Counted from the stretch's first letter, positions 16,817 through 25,826 are shown. The stretch: 64,000 bases of DNA from Bacterioplanoides sp965200585 (GCF_965200585.1 NZ_OZ241361.1); one strand, 5' to 3'. Numbers and translations are program-made. The notes: generated by a model from the letters alone, not told the origin.

Positions 16817-17574
16817 ATCAGACGGCGTTTATGCAGCTATCCGCTGTTGGCTTAAACAAAGGCCCGGCAGCGATTTTACGGGATATTGAGTTCGCCCTGC
16901 AGCCAGGTGAGCTGGTGATGCTGGTGGGCCCCAATGGCGCTGGTAAATCGACCCTGCTATCCATTCTGGCCGGGTTAAATCCACCGTCACACGGCAGTCT
17001 GAGCATCCACGGCAGCTCAGTAACTGGCTGGTCGCGTGAACAGTGGGCGCAGCACATTACCCTGGTGCCACAGTTAAGTCAGATGGGCTTTCCACTCACC
17101 GTGCGTGAGGTGGTGGAGCTCGGTGGCTTAGCCCATGCGCAATCAGTGGTGGCCCTGCGGGATGCCACTCGCAAGGCACTGATAGATTGGGATATTGAGT
17201 ATCTGGCGGAACAGGAAGTGCGGTTACTCTCCGGCGGCGAGCAACAACGCACGCAGCTTGCGCGCAGCTGGATTCAGGTGCATCAGCCTGAGAGTGGGTT
17301 ATGGTTGTTAGATGAGCCTCTCAGTGCTCTGGATCTGAAACATCAACGCCAGTGTTTACAGCGGGTGCAGCAGTTAAAAGCCGAAGGTAAAGCCATTGTC
17401 ATGGTGGTACACGATCTGAATCTGGCGTTGCGGTATGCCGATCGGGTATTGATGTTGTGTTGTGGTGAACTGGTCGCCGATGGCGAGGCGAAAACCGTAT
17501 TAACGGCACAGCGGGTATCGGAGGTATTTCAGGTTGAAACGGTACTGAATGAATCCGGCTTGAGCTGGTTGTAA
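16810..17574 (+). CDS. hmuV: Heme ABC transporter ATP-binding protein
   Basis: The ATPase of the FecCD-type importer has 254 residues with Walker A GPNGAGKST near residue 40, signature LLSGGEQQRTQLAR, Walker B WLLDEPLSALD and the switch His in VVHDLN. It resembles HmuV/PhuV more than siderophore ATPases. Tandem GTG codons at 16810 and 16813 precede the conserved region, and ATG 16831 is a third possible start. No periplasmic binding protein (HmuT), HmuS or TonB receptor gene is nearby, so those parts must be encoded elsewhere. Confidence 0.88.
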   Translation: MVNQTAFMQLSAVGLNKGPAAILRDIEFALQPGELVMLVGPNGAGKSTLLSILAGLNPPSHGSLSIHGSSVTGWSREQWAQHITLVPQLSQMGFPLTVREVVELGGLAHAQSVVALRDATRKALIDWDIEYLAEQEVRLLSGGEQQRTQLARSWIQVHQPESGLWLLDEPLSALDLKHQRQCLQRVQQLKAEGKAIVMVVHDLNLALRYADRVLMLCCGELVADGEAKTVLTAQRVSEVFQVETVLNESGLSWL

Positions 17575-17601
17575 ATTGGCTTTAAAAAACAGAGAAGCGG
17601 A

Positions 17602-17738
17602 TAAAAAAGCGCCCCTCAATTCTGGCTTATAAAAAACTCAGAAGAGGGGCTAAGCAACCGTGATTAGCTTGATGAGAGAGATCACCATCCTGATGATGAG
17701 TCTGGATGCTGAACACCGGCACCATCTCTGGCGTCGAT
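17602..17738 (-). ncRNA. prrF: PrrF-like iron-responsive sRNA, distal copy
   Basis: This minus-strand RNA of about 137 nt begins 7 bases after a -10 TATTAT and ends in a GCCCCTC/GAGGGGC stem followed by TTTTTT. The core (CTCTCATCAAGCTAATCACGG and flanks, plus-strand span 17660-17715) is nearly identical to the second copy and to what I recall of the PrrF antisense core. Tandem prrF1/prrF2 lie between cbpA and the heme genes in P. aeruginosa, exactly as here. Expected role: under iron starvation, base-pair with mRNAs of iron-rich proteins with the help of Hfq. Confidence 0.85.
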
Positions 17739-17744
17739 AAGTAA

Positions 17745-17772
17745 ATAATATACATTCTCATTATCATTGCAA
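17745..17772 (-). promoter_or_regulatory. Fur-box promoter of the distal PrrF-like sRNA
   Basis: On the minus strand -35 TTGCAA (17772-17767), a 16-bp spacer and -10 TATTAT (17750-17745). The spacer carries a Fur-box-like block, GATAATGAGAATG, matching about 14 of 19 positions of the GATAATGATAATCATTATC consensus, so Fur would occlude the promoter. Confidence 0.8.
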
Positions 17773-17899
17773 CACCCGAATGCGAAAAATTCTCAAAAAG
17801 TCTGGTTTGGCACAAATGGATGTTTTTTGCGGGAAGCGTATTTGCACCAGGCGTATTTTCGGCAATAAAGGTGACAGCTAAGAAGCAACAAAGAAGGGA

Positions 17900-18022
17900 T
17901 AAAAAAACGCCCCTCAACTCCGAAGAGAGAGGGGCAAATAACCGTGATTAGCTTGATGAGAGAGATCACCATCCTGATGATGAGTCTGGATGCTGAACAC
18001 CGGTGCCATCTCTGACGCCGAT
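17900..18022 (-). ncRNA. prrF: PrrF-like iron-responsive sRNA, proximal copy
   Basis: This is the second of two tandem minus-strand copies, about 123 nt, from near 18022 to a GCCCCTC/GAGGGGC terminator with seven T residues (A run 17901-17907). About 70 nt in the middle (plus strand 17941-18003) match the distal copy almost base for base, whereas the terminator loop differs. Readthrough would give a longer combined RNA like PrrH of P. aeruginosa. Confidence 0.85.
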
Positions 18023-18028
18023 AAGTAA

Positions 18029-18056
18029 ATAATACACATTCTCATTTAAGTTGCAA
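18029..18056 (-). promoter_or_regulatory. Fur-box promoter of the proximal PrrF-like sRNA
   Basis: The layout is the same as in the other copy: TTGCAA (18056-18051), a 16-bp spacer, TATTAT (18034-18029). The spacer contains AAATGAGAATG, a weaker Fur match (about 11 of 19). The difference from the distal copy suggests the two respond at different iron levels. Confidence 0.72.
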
Positions 18057-18123
18057 TACCTAAATGCGAAAAATTCTCAAAAAGGTTATTTTGCATGACG
18101 TCTGTGTGTTTTTTGAACAGGTT

Positions 18124-18915
18124 TTAGTTGTCTTGTTGCTTCTCAATAAGCTGCTGGTTCATGGCCGTAATGCGGCGTGCCAGGTTTTCAATCAGATTCA
18201 GTGCCGCTTGTGGCTGTGCTTCAATCAGGGTTGCAAAATCCGCTTGGGGAACGGCCATAATGCTACAGGCCGTTTTTGCAATGACGGTGGCAGAGCGCGG
18301 TTCCTTGGTAAACAGTGCCATGGCACCAAACACTTCTTCTTCGCCGATTTCTCCGACCTTGATATCGTCAACAAACACATCGGCTTCACCATGGATAATG
18401 GTGTACACCAGATCCGCAGCATCTCCCTGGCGAATAATGACATCACCGGGTTCCAGGTTCTGGAAACCGGCTGCCGGGCGTACCTGCTCTTTAACCAAAC
18501 CGCCGAGATAATCCAGCAACATGGCGTTATGACACATCAGGTAGTGGCTCCAGTAATGCTGGCGACGCTTATCGGAATAGACATGACGTAAGAAGCGGTC
18601 GCGATCAATCGGAATCAGTTCGACGTATTCGTCTGCCCGTAAGCGTGGAGTGGGCATATCAAACGAAGCCATCATGCCAACAATATCGCCTTCGACGAAG
18701 CTGGCCAGTGTCTGGCCATTGCGGGCGTAATGCAGTATGCCGTCGCGCACCAGAAACAGCTGTTGATGATCGAATACTTCGTAGAGGCTTTCTACTCCTT
18801 CCAGTGTGATGACTTCCTGATCCAGTTCGAATCCTTCCAACAGCGCCTGCGTTAATTGATGAATCCGTTGCAGTAAGCGTTCTGTCTCATCGGATAGTTT
18901 ACCCGGCAGGTACAT
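18124..18915 (-). CDS. cbpA: Cyclic-nucleotide-binding-domain protein, CbpA-like
   Basis: This 263-residue protein has a C-terminal cNMP-binding beta-barrel (GDVIIRQGDAADLVYTIIHG.. to PRSATV) and a degenerate related region before it, but no helix-turn-helix or kinase domain. The phosphate-binding cassette reads FGAMALFTKEPRSATV: the Arg is kept, but the usual Glu of FGE(L/I)A is Ala, so cAMP affinity may be altered. P. aeruginosa cbpA (cAMP-binding protein A) is the syntenic gene beside prrF. The stop lies about 100 bp upstream of the proximal sRNA. Confidence 0.8.
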   Translation of the reverse strand: MYLPGKLSDETERLLQRIHQLTQALLEGFELDQEVITLEGVESLYEVFDHQQLFLVRDGILHYARNGQTLASFVEGDIVGMMASFDMPTPRLRADEYVELIPIDRDRFLRHVYSDKRRQHYWSHYLMCHNAMLLDYLGGLVKEQVRPAAGFQNLEPGDVIIRQGDAADLVYTIIHGEADVFVDDIKVGEIGEEEVFGAMALFTKEPRSATVIAKTACSIMAVPQADFATLIEAQPQAALNLIENLARRITAMNQQLIEKQQDN

Positions 18916-19069
18916 GGTGTTTCCTCATTAGCGAACAGGTGGTCAGACAATACCGTGGCAGACAATGTAGCTTAAAATACACAGCCCTTGAACCGGAAAT
19001 GTCATGATTCCGGCGTAAGCTGAGTGATTATCAAACGACTTTGTGACAGATTGTGGAACAATCGGCCAA

Positions 19070-19444
19070 TCAGCCGCAGTTGTGGCGTAAACGGGTGCCC
19101 AGGCTGACAGACAGCTGAATCTCCTGAGCGCTCAACTCCACTGGAAAATAACAGCCACTGATTTTGGCATCTGCCAGACTGGCACCATCCAGACAACAGC
19201 CCCGGAAGTCGATACCACGCAAGTCAGCGCCGCGGAAATAGGCATTGGTGAGGTCCATGCCGAGCAGTTTCAGGTTACGTAAATCCAGACCGCGCAGGTC
19301 ACAATTGCGTAAATCGCAGGTCTGGCCATCAGCGCGGGCTTGATTAAAACCCTCAACATTGTCGTGGCGCAGCATCTGATACAGAGGATCCTGGCTGATC
19401 GTCGGTGAATCTGAACTGATGCTTTCGGTTTCAGAAGTAGTCAT
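19070..19444 (-). CDS. Pentapeptide-repeat protein
   Basis: A 124-residue protein whose middle (about residues 45-95) repeats A(D/N)LRx units: CDLRN, CDLRG, LDLRN, MDLTN, ADLRG, IDFRG and ASLAD. These predict a short right-handed beta-helix. The N-terminal 30 residues are Ser/Thr-rich. A strong ribosome site AAGGAG precedes the ATG. It is divergent from polB with about 60 bp between starts. The function is unknown; the family includes gyrase-protecting proteins, but nothing here shows that role. Confidence 0.8.
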   Translation of the reverse strand: MTTSETESISSDSPTISQDPLYQMLRHDNVEGFNQARADGQTCDLRNCDLRGLDLRNLKLLGMDLTNAYFRGADLRGIDFRGCCLDGASLADAKISGCYFPVELSAQEIQLSVSLGTRLRHNCG

Positions 19445-19502
19445 AGAAATGCTCCTTAATTACACTGCATACCCGCATACAGATCAGTATAGAAACAAAT
19501 TC

Positions 19503-21917
19503 ATGAAACCGATGGTTCCCGGCTTTTTATTAACCTCTTCCTGGGAAGAGAACCCAGCAGACGGAGGAACCCGGCTGAACTTCTGGTGGCGCACCGGGCA
19601 AGGGGCACTTCAGACCCGGGTGAATCAACCGGCGGTATGTTTTATTGATCAATGTTTTTATGACAAAGCACAACACATCGCCAGCACACTGGATTGGCCG
19701 GTTCGGGTGGAAAAAATAGCCCTGCAGTCGTTCGATTTTGAACCGGCGTGTGCCTGCTATATGCCTCATCATTATGTATACCGCTGGCGCGATGTACTGG
19801 CCGGGCAGGATATTATTTGCCGCGAAGTGGATATTCGCCCTACCGATCGTTATCTGATGGAGCGCTTTATTTATGGTGCCGCTGAGATCCATGGTGAAGC
19901 TGTTACCCTGCCGGGTTCGGCAGTGGATAAGCCCGTTCTGGAAGTTGAACATCCCCGTTTGCGACCAACCCGTTATCAACCAAAGCTGACAGCACTGTCG
20001 ATTGATATTGAAACCTCCTTTCCCCGCCAGGGAAAAGCTGACCAGCTGTTTTCAATTGGTTTTTATGCCGATGATTATCAGCGGGTGGTGATGGTGGGCG
20101 ATCCTCAGCAGTCGCTTGCCGGTGTTGAGCTGGTGGTCGACGAAGCGGCTCTGTTACATCGTTTTCTCGACATTATTCAGGACTATGACCCGGATGTGAT
20201 GATTGGCTGGAATGTGGTGCAGTTTGATTTTGCTTTTTTGCGGCGTAAATTTCAGCAGTACAAGATTCCCTTTGCCATTGGTCGGGATGGCAGTGTGTTG
20301 TCGTGGCGCCGTAGCAAAATGAATAAAGAACGGGTTTTTATGCACATTGCCGGGCGAGTGGTACTGGATGGTATTGACCTGTTAAAAAACGCGACCTATC
20401 AGTTTGAGAGTTTTGCGCTGGATGCCGTGGCAGAACATTTTCTCGATGATCGCAAGCTGCTGCATGGCGATGACCGTGGTGGCGATATCGAGCATTTATT
20501 TCTGCATGATAAAGCCGCACTGGCCGACTACAATCTGAAAGATTGTGAGCTGGTGTGGCGTATTTTCCTGAAGGCCGATTTATACAATTTTGCCATAGAA
20601 CGTAGCCATATGACCGGACTGACCATGGATCGTATGGGGGGATCGGTAGCAGCGTTTGAAAATCTCTACTTACCCCGTTTGCATCGCCAGGGGTTTGTGG
20701 CTCCTAATATTGAAGAAGGTTATCACGCGCAAAAAAGCCCCGGCGGTTATGTGATGGATTCACGCCCCGGGCTGTTTGAACACGTACTGGTGCTGGATTT
20801 TAAAAGCCTGTACCCGTCGATTATTCGTACTTTTAAAATCGATCCAATGGGGTTGGTCGAAGGGGTGAAGGCCCGCTCTGAAAAAGAGGAGCTGGATAGT
20901 CTGGTGCCCGGTTTTTTTGATGGCGTGTTTCATAAAAGCAAAAATGTATTACCTGAATTAATTCGCCAGCTGGGTGAATGGCGCGAGCAGGCCAAGCAAC
21001 AAAACAATCAGGCGCTATCACAAACCATCAAAGTGATTATGGCGTCTTGTTACGGGGTTCTGGGTTCGGAAGGTTGCCGCTTTTATGATACACGCCTGTC
21101 CAGCTCAATTACCAAACGCGGCCATCAGATTATTCAGCAAAGCTCTGACTGGATTGAACAGCAGGGCTACGATGTGATTTACGGCGATACCGATTCAGTG
21201 TTTGTCTGGCTGAAACAGTCCGTCAGTGATCAGCAGGCTGATGATATTGGCAAACACTTGGTAAGCGGCTTAAATCAGTGGTGGCAAACCCGGTTGCAAC
21301 AGGAATTTGCTATCGAAAGTTATCTGGAAATGGAGTACGAAACCCATTACCGGCGGTTCTTTATGCCTTCCATTCGGGGAGAAGAAACCGGCAGTAAAAA
21401 ACGTTATGCCGGGTTGGTGAAAAATACACAAACCGCAGAGCCAGAAATGGTGTTTAAAGGATTAGAAGCCGTACGTACCGATTGGACACCGTTGGCACGT
21501 GATTTTCAGAAAGAACTCTACCGCCGGGTGTTTCTTAACCAGCCCTACCGTGACTGGGTTAAACAACAGATGCAGGATTTATTATCGGGCAAGCTGGATG
21601 AGCAGTTGATTTACCGGAAACGTTTACGCCGCCCGCTCAGTGCTTACCAAAAAAATATTCCACCCCATGCGCAGGCGGCTGGCAAGTTAGAACAGTGGCG
21701 CAAACTACAAGGACTATTGCCACGCTTTGCGGAACGTGGTGGCTGGATTGAATACCGTATTTGTCAAAATGGCGCACAGCCAATTGAAATACCGAACACC
21801 ACTATTGATTACAGCCATTATGTGGAGAAACAATTGATGCCGGTTGCTGATGCTATTTTCCATTTTACCGGAGAAAGCTTTAGTGAAATGGCCGGGCAAC
21901 AAATGGCCCTGTTTTGA
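19503..21917 (+). CDS. polB: DNA polymerase II (family B)
   Basis: PolB is a proofreading polymerase used in restart and translesion bypass. The protein has about 804 residues. The 3'-5' exonuclease motifs are present (SIDIETSFP, GWNVVQFDF, YNLKDCELV), as are polymerase motifs A (DFKSLYPSIIRTF), B (KVIMASCYGVLG) and C (YGDTDSVF) plus KKRYAGL. All catalytic acids are kept. The frame extends 28 codons upstream of ATG 19503 into the divergent gene, but homology begins at MVPGFLLTSSW, so 19503 is the likely start. No clear LexA box was found upstream. Confidence 0.95.
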   Translation: MKPMVPGFLLTSSWEENPADGGTRLNFWWRTGQGALQTRVNQPAVCFIDQCFYDKAQHIASTLDWPVRVEKIALQSFDFEPACACYMPHHYVYRWRDVLAGQDIICREVDIRPTDRYLMERFIYGAAEIHGEAVTLPGSAVDKPVLEVEHPRLRPTRYQPKLTALSIDIETSFPRQGKADQLFSIGFYADDYQRVVMVGDPQQSLAGVELVVDEAALLHRFLDIIQDYDPDVMIGWNVVQFDFAFLRRKFQQYKIPFAIGRDGSVLSWRRSKMNKERVFMHIAGRVVLDGIDLLKNATYQFESFALDAVAEHFLDDRKLLHGDDRGGDIEHLFLHDKAALADYNLKDCELVWRIFLKADLYNFAIERSHMTGLTMDRMGGSVAAFENLYLPRLHRQGFVAPNIEEGYHAQKSPGGYVMDSRPGLFEHVLVLDFKSLYPSIIRTFKIDPMGLVEGVKARSEKEELDSLVPGFFDGVFHKSKNVLPELIRQLGEWREQAKQQNNQALSQTIKVIMASCYGVLGSEGCRFYDTRLSSSITKRGHQIIQQSSDWIEQQGYDVIYGDTDSVFVWLKQSVSDQQADDIGKHLVSGLNQWWQTRLQQEFAIESYLEMEYETHYRRFFMPSIRGEETGSKKRYAGLVKNTQTAEPEMVFKGLEAVRTDWTPLARDFQKELYRRVFLNQPYRDWVKQQMQDLLSGKLDEQLIYRKRLRRPLSAYQKNIPPHAQAAGKLEQWRKLQGLLPRFAERGGWIEYRICQNGAQPIEIPNTTIDYSHYVEKQLMPVADAIFHFTGESFSEMAGQQMALF

Positions 21918-21952
21918 AAAAGGCATTGTTTTGATAAGTAGGAAGCTGATAA

Positions 21953-21979
21953 ACAGGAAGCTGGTAGTCAGCTTCCTGT
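21953..21979. terminator. Hairpin between convergent polB and imelysin genes
   Basis: An 11-bp perfect stem ACAGGAAGCTG/CAGCTTCCTGT with a 5-nt loop lies between the convergent stops. T runs are poor on both sides, so termination is plausible but not certain. Confidence 0.55.
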
Positions 21980-22006
21980 ACAGATAATCTGAAGTCGCTC
22001 AGATGA

Positions 22007-23110
22007 TTAATCACCGTCCGAGAAATTCAGACCAACGTTGATACCCAAACCATTTTTGAGTTCACGCTTGATATTACCGTCCAGATCCAGAGTCGCAGCG
22101 TAAAAATCCACTTCATTTTCATCGGCAATGGTCTGCTTCACTCTGGTAATGTTGCTGCGCAGAGTGGTCAGATCTCCGGCTGAGTTAATCTGCATTAAAT
22201 CGGCAAAACTTTCGGTGGTTCCTGTGGTGCCTTCGACCATTTTCTCAAATGATAATAATCCGGCATTTACCAGCTGCCAGGAATGGCCCGACAAAACACC
22301 AGCATCATTAATGATGGTACGCTTATGAACATAGTCCATATATTCATTGGTGGATAAAATCAGTTGGGCATCCGCCGCTGTATCCCCTTCACCAGGAACG
22401 GTGTCCAGGGTGCCATTGAGTAATAAATTACGGAAGCTGGAGCCCGTATTTTTATAATCCACTTTCCAGGATTGCTGAATATTGGTGGCGCGCTGTGCCA
22501 ACTGCTGGCTATAACCTTTTAGCGCATTACATTTATTTGAGTTGGCGGTGTAGTCCGCAACAATGTCTGCCGCTAACTGGCTCTGGTCGCTGCTGCGTTC
22601 GAATAACGCCACTTCGGCAGCTAATAACCCCAGGCGTTGAAAGTTTTTGCTGGCAAAGCTGGCTGGGTCAACCACTTCAGTTTTGGCGATTTCGGCTGCC
22701 AGGTCATTACGAACCGTATCGGTGTAATTGATACCACGTAACCGCAGTGCATCAATAAAGATATATTCTGGCTCGATTAAATCCGGGCTGTTATTACTTG
22801 GGCCAAGGTTATAAGGCAGGTACTGGTACCAGGCTTCGGCGGTTGTTTTCCACTGGTTTTGTGCACTCAGCAGAGTGGTTTCATTGATGTTATCGCAGAA
22901 CGTATTGCTATCGCTTAGCAGTTGCTGGGTCTGCTGTTGAAAATTATCCACAGCAGGAATAACCGTCAGGTTAATAATTTCAGAAACGGCCGTGCTGGAA
23001 TTAATCTCTTCTTTAAAGCTCTGTGAACTGGAACTGCTGCTTGAGCCACAAGCAACTAAGGCAGTACTTAGCGTTGTTGCTGCTATTAATCGAAGACTGT
23101 ATTTATTCAT
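22007..23110 (-). CDS. Imelysin-family lipoprotein
   Basis: An exported lipoprotein of 367 residues with signal peptide and lipobox LVAC at about residue 20, followed by a Ser-rich linker. The rest is helical and of the imelysin/peptidase M75 fold; the segment YLPYNLGPSNNSPDL..YIFIDALRLRG is typical of these iron-associated proteins. The GxHxxE motif of the larger imelysin in this cluster is not seen here. It is the last gene of a minus-strand unit with the DUF1513 and di-haem genes (17 bp gap). It probably helps iron capture in the periplasm; the mechanism is unknown. Confidence 0.82.
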   Translation of the reverse strand: MNKYSLRLIAATTLSTALVACGSSSSSSSQSFKEEINSSTAVSEIINLTVIPAVDNFQQQTQQLLSDSNTFCDNINETTLLSAQNQWKTTAEAWYQYLPYNLGPSNNSPDLIEPEYIFIDALRLRGINYTDTVRNDLAAEIAKTEVVDPASFASKNFQRLGLLAAEVALFERSSDQSQLAADIVADYTANSNKCNALKGYSQQLAQRATNIQQSWKVDYKNTGSSFRNLLLNGTLDTVPGEGDTAADAQLILSTNEYMDYVHKRTIINDAGVLSGHSWQLVNAGLLSFEKMVEGTTGTTESFADLMQINSAGDLTTLRSNITRVKQTIADENEVDFYAATLDLDGNIKRELKNGLGINVGLNFSDGD

Positions 23111-23126
23111 GAGTTAATACCTGTTT

Positions 23127-24290
23127 TTATCCTGCTAAATTAATGGCCAGCATATGGTTATCCCAGGCCATCATCGGGAAATCTAATCGCAGGCTGGGGT
23201 TTTCCTGCAGAGTGTTTGTTTCGATCTGGCGGATTTTTCCGGCGGAGTTTGACAGCACAAAATGTGTTTTTTGCTGGTTCAGAGTGAGGCCGCACACATC
23301 GTGAAAACGGTGGTAGCCCTGTAACGAACCATCATCCAGATTCCAGAACATCGCCAGATCGCCACGTGGGCTGGTAAAGGCGGCAAGGCGTTGTGCTGAG
23401 GCAATAACAACGCTGCCCATATAATCATTTAATGCCACGGTTAATGTTTCTGGTGCTTGCAGCAGTTGAACTTCTGCTCCCGCTTTATGTACACCCGCCA
23501 GCGGGACTAAATGATTATCAGCCATGGCCTGACGTTGTACCTGCATACCAAAGGCGACGCTGCCATCATCGGCAATATCAAAGTGGCGGATACTGGCCTT
23601 CTTTTCAGCAACCCGGTGCTGGCTGATTAACTGGCCGTTGCGGCTATCGATATAGGTCAGGCTGGAATCCATGGTTTCCAGATTTAAGACTTTACGGCCG
23701 GAGTCTGGATGAGTTAATAAACCGCCATTAGCAACCACTAATATGTCGCTGCCCGGCATCATTTTAAGCTCATGGGGGCCAATGCCATAACTCGGAAAAA
23801 TACTAACAACTTCAAGAGAATTGCTGTCACGCACTACAATTTTTCCCTCACCTAATTGATAGTCAGACTCGCTGGTAAAAATATACTGACCATCATGGCT
23901 GTAGGTGGCGTGACCGTGCATATGATGCTGTTCCGGGCTGTTAAACTCCCGGGTTTCACCCGACGCGATATTCACTTCCAGCCCGATTAAGCCCGGGCGA
24001 CGTGACATCATAATCGCTTTTTCAGGTTGAGTCGGATGCTGGCAAATACCATGGCCACGAAAACCGGAAGGAATATTAACGGCTTGTTGCTTGTCTGCGG
24101 TAATTGCACCTAAGCCGTAGTTATCCGCTATTTTTCCCTGAGCACTGAGCCAATACTCATGATGAGTGTTTTGGTGAGTGCTTTGCAGTTTATGAGCATG
24201 AAAAACCCCGGCGGTAAATGCAGGAAGGGTGACACTGGTTAATGCCAGTGTTTTTAACAGCTGTCGTTTGTATAAATCCACGTCTTTCAT
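23127..24290 (-). CDS. DUF1513 protein, beta-propeller-like, periplasmic
   Basis: This 387-residue protein carries an N-terminal export signal (KRQLLKTLALTSVTLPAFTAG) resembling a Tat signal, but with KR in place of RR. The mature part shows repeated blades such as GIGPHELKMMPGSDILVVANGG and HMHGHATYSHDGQYIFTSESD, consistent with the DUF1513 family. DUF1513 genes accompany imelysins and di-haem oxidoreductases in other proteobacteria, as here. It overlaps the upstream di-haem gene by 4 bp. The biochemical role is unknown. Confidence 0.83.
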   Translation of the reverse strand: MKDVDLYKRQLLKTLALTSVTLPAFTAGVFHAHKLQSTHQNTHHEYWLSAQGKIADNYGLGAITADKQQAVNIPSGFRGHGICQHPTQPEKAIMMSRRPGLIGLEVNIASGETREFNSPEQHHMHGHATYSHDGQYIFTSESDYQLGEGKIVVRDSNSLEVVSIFPSYGIGPHELKMMPGSDILVVANGGLLTHPDSGRKVLNLETMDSSLTYIDSRNGQLISQHRVAEKKASIRHFDIADDGSVAFGMQVQRQAMADNHLVPLAGVHKAGAEVQLLQAPETLTVALNDYMGSVVIASAQRLAAFTSPRGDLAMFWNLDDGSLQGYHRFHDVCGLTLNQQKTHFVLSNSAGKIRQIETNTLQENPSLRLDFPMMAWDNHMLAINLAG

Positions 24291-25765
24291 AATGACTCCA
24301 CAAACTGAATCAGTGCGTCCCGCTTAGCCTGTTCAAAACTGATAAAGGTCGCTTTGACGGCGGCCGCTTCTCCGCCATGCCATAAAATGGCTTCTTCAAT
24401 GGTTTGTGCACGGCCATCGTGCAGTAATGCCTTACTGCCATTCACTTGTTCCTGAATGCCAATTCCCCATAACGGCGCGGTACGCCATTCAGAACCGGAT
24501 GCGGTAAAGTCCGGACGGTTATCGGCTAAATCCGGGCCCATGTCGTGAATTAAGAAATCACTGTAAGGCCAGATTTTCTGATTACCCAGATGTGGGTTTT
24601 GCTCACTGCTTTGGGTGGTAAAACCCGGGTTATGGCAGTGCTGACAACCGGCCTGATAAAAATAGTTACGGCCCTTTATAACATCGGGGTGGTTGGTATT
24701 TCTGCGCTCAACCGGAGCCAGGTTGCGATTAAAATTCACCACTAAATCCAGTAAGTCGTCTGCCAGCTCAACATTCTGCACATCGTTGCCCGTTGGTGCT
24801 TTTAAACAAGCCGTTTGTTGTGCGCTGCATGGCTGACCTGGGAATAAGGTAGTGCTGATGCCAACATCACCATTAAAAGCGGCGGCGGTCTGAACTTTTA
24901 CCGAGGGTTTATTGGCTTTCCAGCCAAAACGACCTGCGACAGTCTGCTCTGTTTCATTGTCCCAGATGTGATTAACCCGGCCGGAAATACCATCTTGGTT
25001 GAGGTCGTTTTCATCGGCTAAGGCCGTAATTTCGGCCTGCGGAATTAACTCAATTAATCCCATACCATGAATTGGCGGTGCCAGGCGCAAGCTGGTTAAG
25101 GTATTTTCACCCAACTCGCCGTAACCCAGATTTTCAAAATGTAATTGCGGTTTTCTTAACCGGACTTTATGACCATCCGGATAAACAAACTCTGAGAATT
25201 GCCAATCAATAAAGACATACGCCTCCGGGGCAATATCGTGCTTCAGTTGATCATTATCTTTTTGCGAATGGCGTAATTGATGTGCCAGCGAGGTGGATTG
25301 CCCCTGTACCTGATCGCCATAAATTGGATGAGGAATTACACCATGATGCTGCAGCATCGCCTGATGCTCAGGACTGTTGGTTGCCGGAATACTTAAACGC
25401 ACCAGTGAACTTAACATCGGGATTTCTCCGTTTTCCGGTACAAATCCTTTGCCGCCTTTAATGTGACACATCAGGCAGGTGCGTGAATTATAAAGCGGCC
25501 CGAGGCCATCGCGCATGGTCGTGACGGTGGGGGCTTTAACCCAGGGTTGGTTGGCGAGGGCTTTACCGGCATGAAAATCCGGGCGTAATGACTGTGGCAA
25601 GTTCGCCGCCGGGTGCTCAAAGCTGGCAAATGGCTTTATTGAGACGGTGGTGTCGCCACCGGGTTTGTTTTCGGCCGGATCGAATGGCGGCGCAAACGAG
25701 TCATCTTTCTGAGTGCAGGCGCTGAGCATGATGGCGCTGAACAGGATAATCAATAAATCTCTCAT
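24287..25765 (-). CDS. Di-haem oxidoreductase, DUF1111 family, lipoprotein
   Basis: This c-type cytochrome of about 492 residues belongs to the thiol oxidoreductase/DHOR group. Two haem sites are visible, CLMCH near residue 100 and CQHCH near residue 385. The lipobox LSAC follows a short signal peptide that begins MRDLLIILF, so I chose ATG 25763-25765 over an upstream extension without signal character. It heads the di-haem-DUF1513-imelysin unit and has a strong Fur-box match before it. It may redox-process iron taken up by the imelysins; this is inference. Confidence 0.87.
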   Translation of the reverse strand: MRDLLIILFSAIMLSACTQKDDSFAPPFDPAENKPGGDTTVSIKPFASFEHPAANLPQSLRPDFHAGKALANQPWVKAPTVTTMRDGLGPLYNSRTCLMCHIKGGKGFVPENGEIPMLSSLVRLSIPATNSPEHQAMLQHHGVIPHPIYGDQVQGQSTSLAHQLRHSQKDNDQLKHDIAPEAYVFIDWQFSEFVYPDGHKVRLRKPQLHFENLGYGELGENTLTSLRLAPPIHGMGLIELIPQAEITALADENDLNQDGISGRVNHIWDNETEQTVAGRFGWKANKPSVKVQTAAAFNGDVGISTTLFPGQPCSAQQTACLKAPTGNDVQNVELADDLLDLVVNFNRNLAPVERRNTNHPDVIKGRNYFYQAGCQHCHNPGFTTQSSEQNPHLGNQKIWPYSDFLIHDMGPDLADNRPDFTASGSEWRTAPLWGIGIQEQVNGSKALLHDGRAQTIEEAILWHGGEAAAVKATFISFEQAKRDALIQFVESL

Positions 25766-25794
25766 AATACGTCTCAGGAGAAAATGACTTAATT

Positions 25795-25813
25795 GGTAAT
25801 GATAATCGTTATT
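25795..25813. promoter_or_regulatory. Fur box before the di-haem-DUF1513-imelysin operon
   Basis: GGTAATGATAATCGTTATT matches the GATAATGATAATCATTATC consensus at 16 of 19 positions and lies 30 bp upstream of the di-haem oxidoreductase start. Confidence 0.82.
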
Positions 25814-25826
25814 TAAAATGGCAAAT

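Noticed and set aside
17590..18060. Direct repeats as a CRISPR or IS duplication
   Set aside because: Only two units, each with its own promoter, Fur-like site and terminator, matching tandem PrrF sRNAs.
19468..19485. LexA box upstream of polB
   Set aside because: CTGCATACCCGCATACAG has CTG-N12-CAG spacing (18 bp) rather than CTG-N10-CAG, and lacks the AT-rich core.
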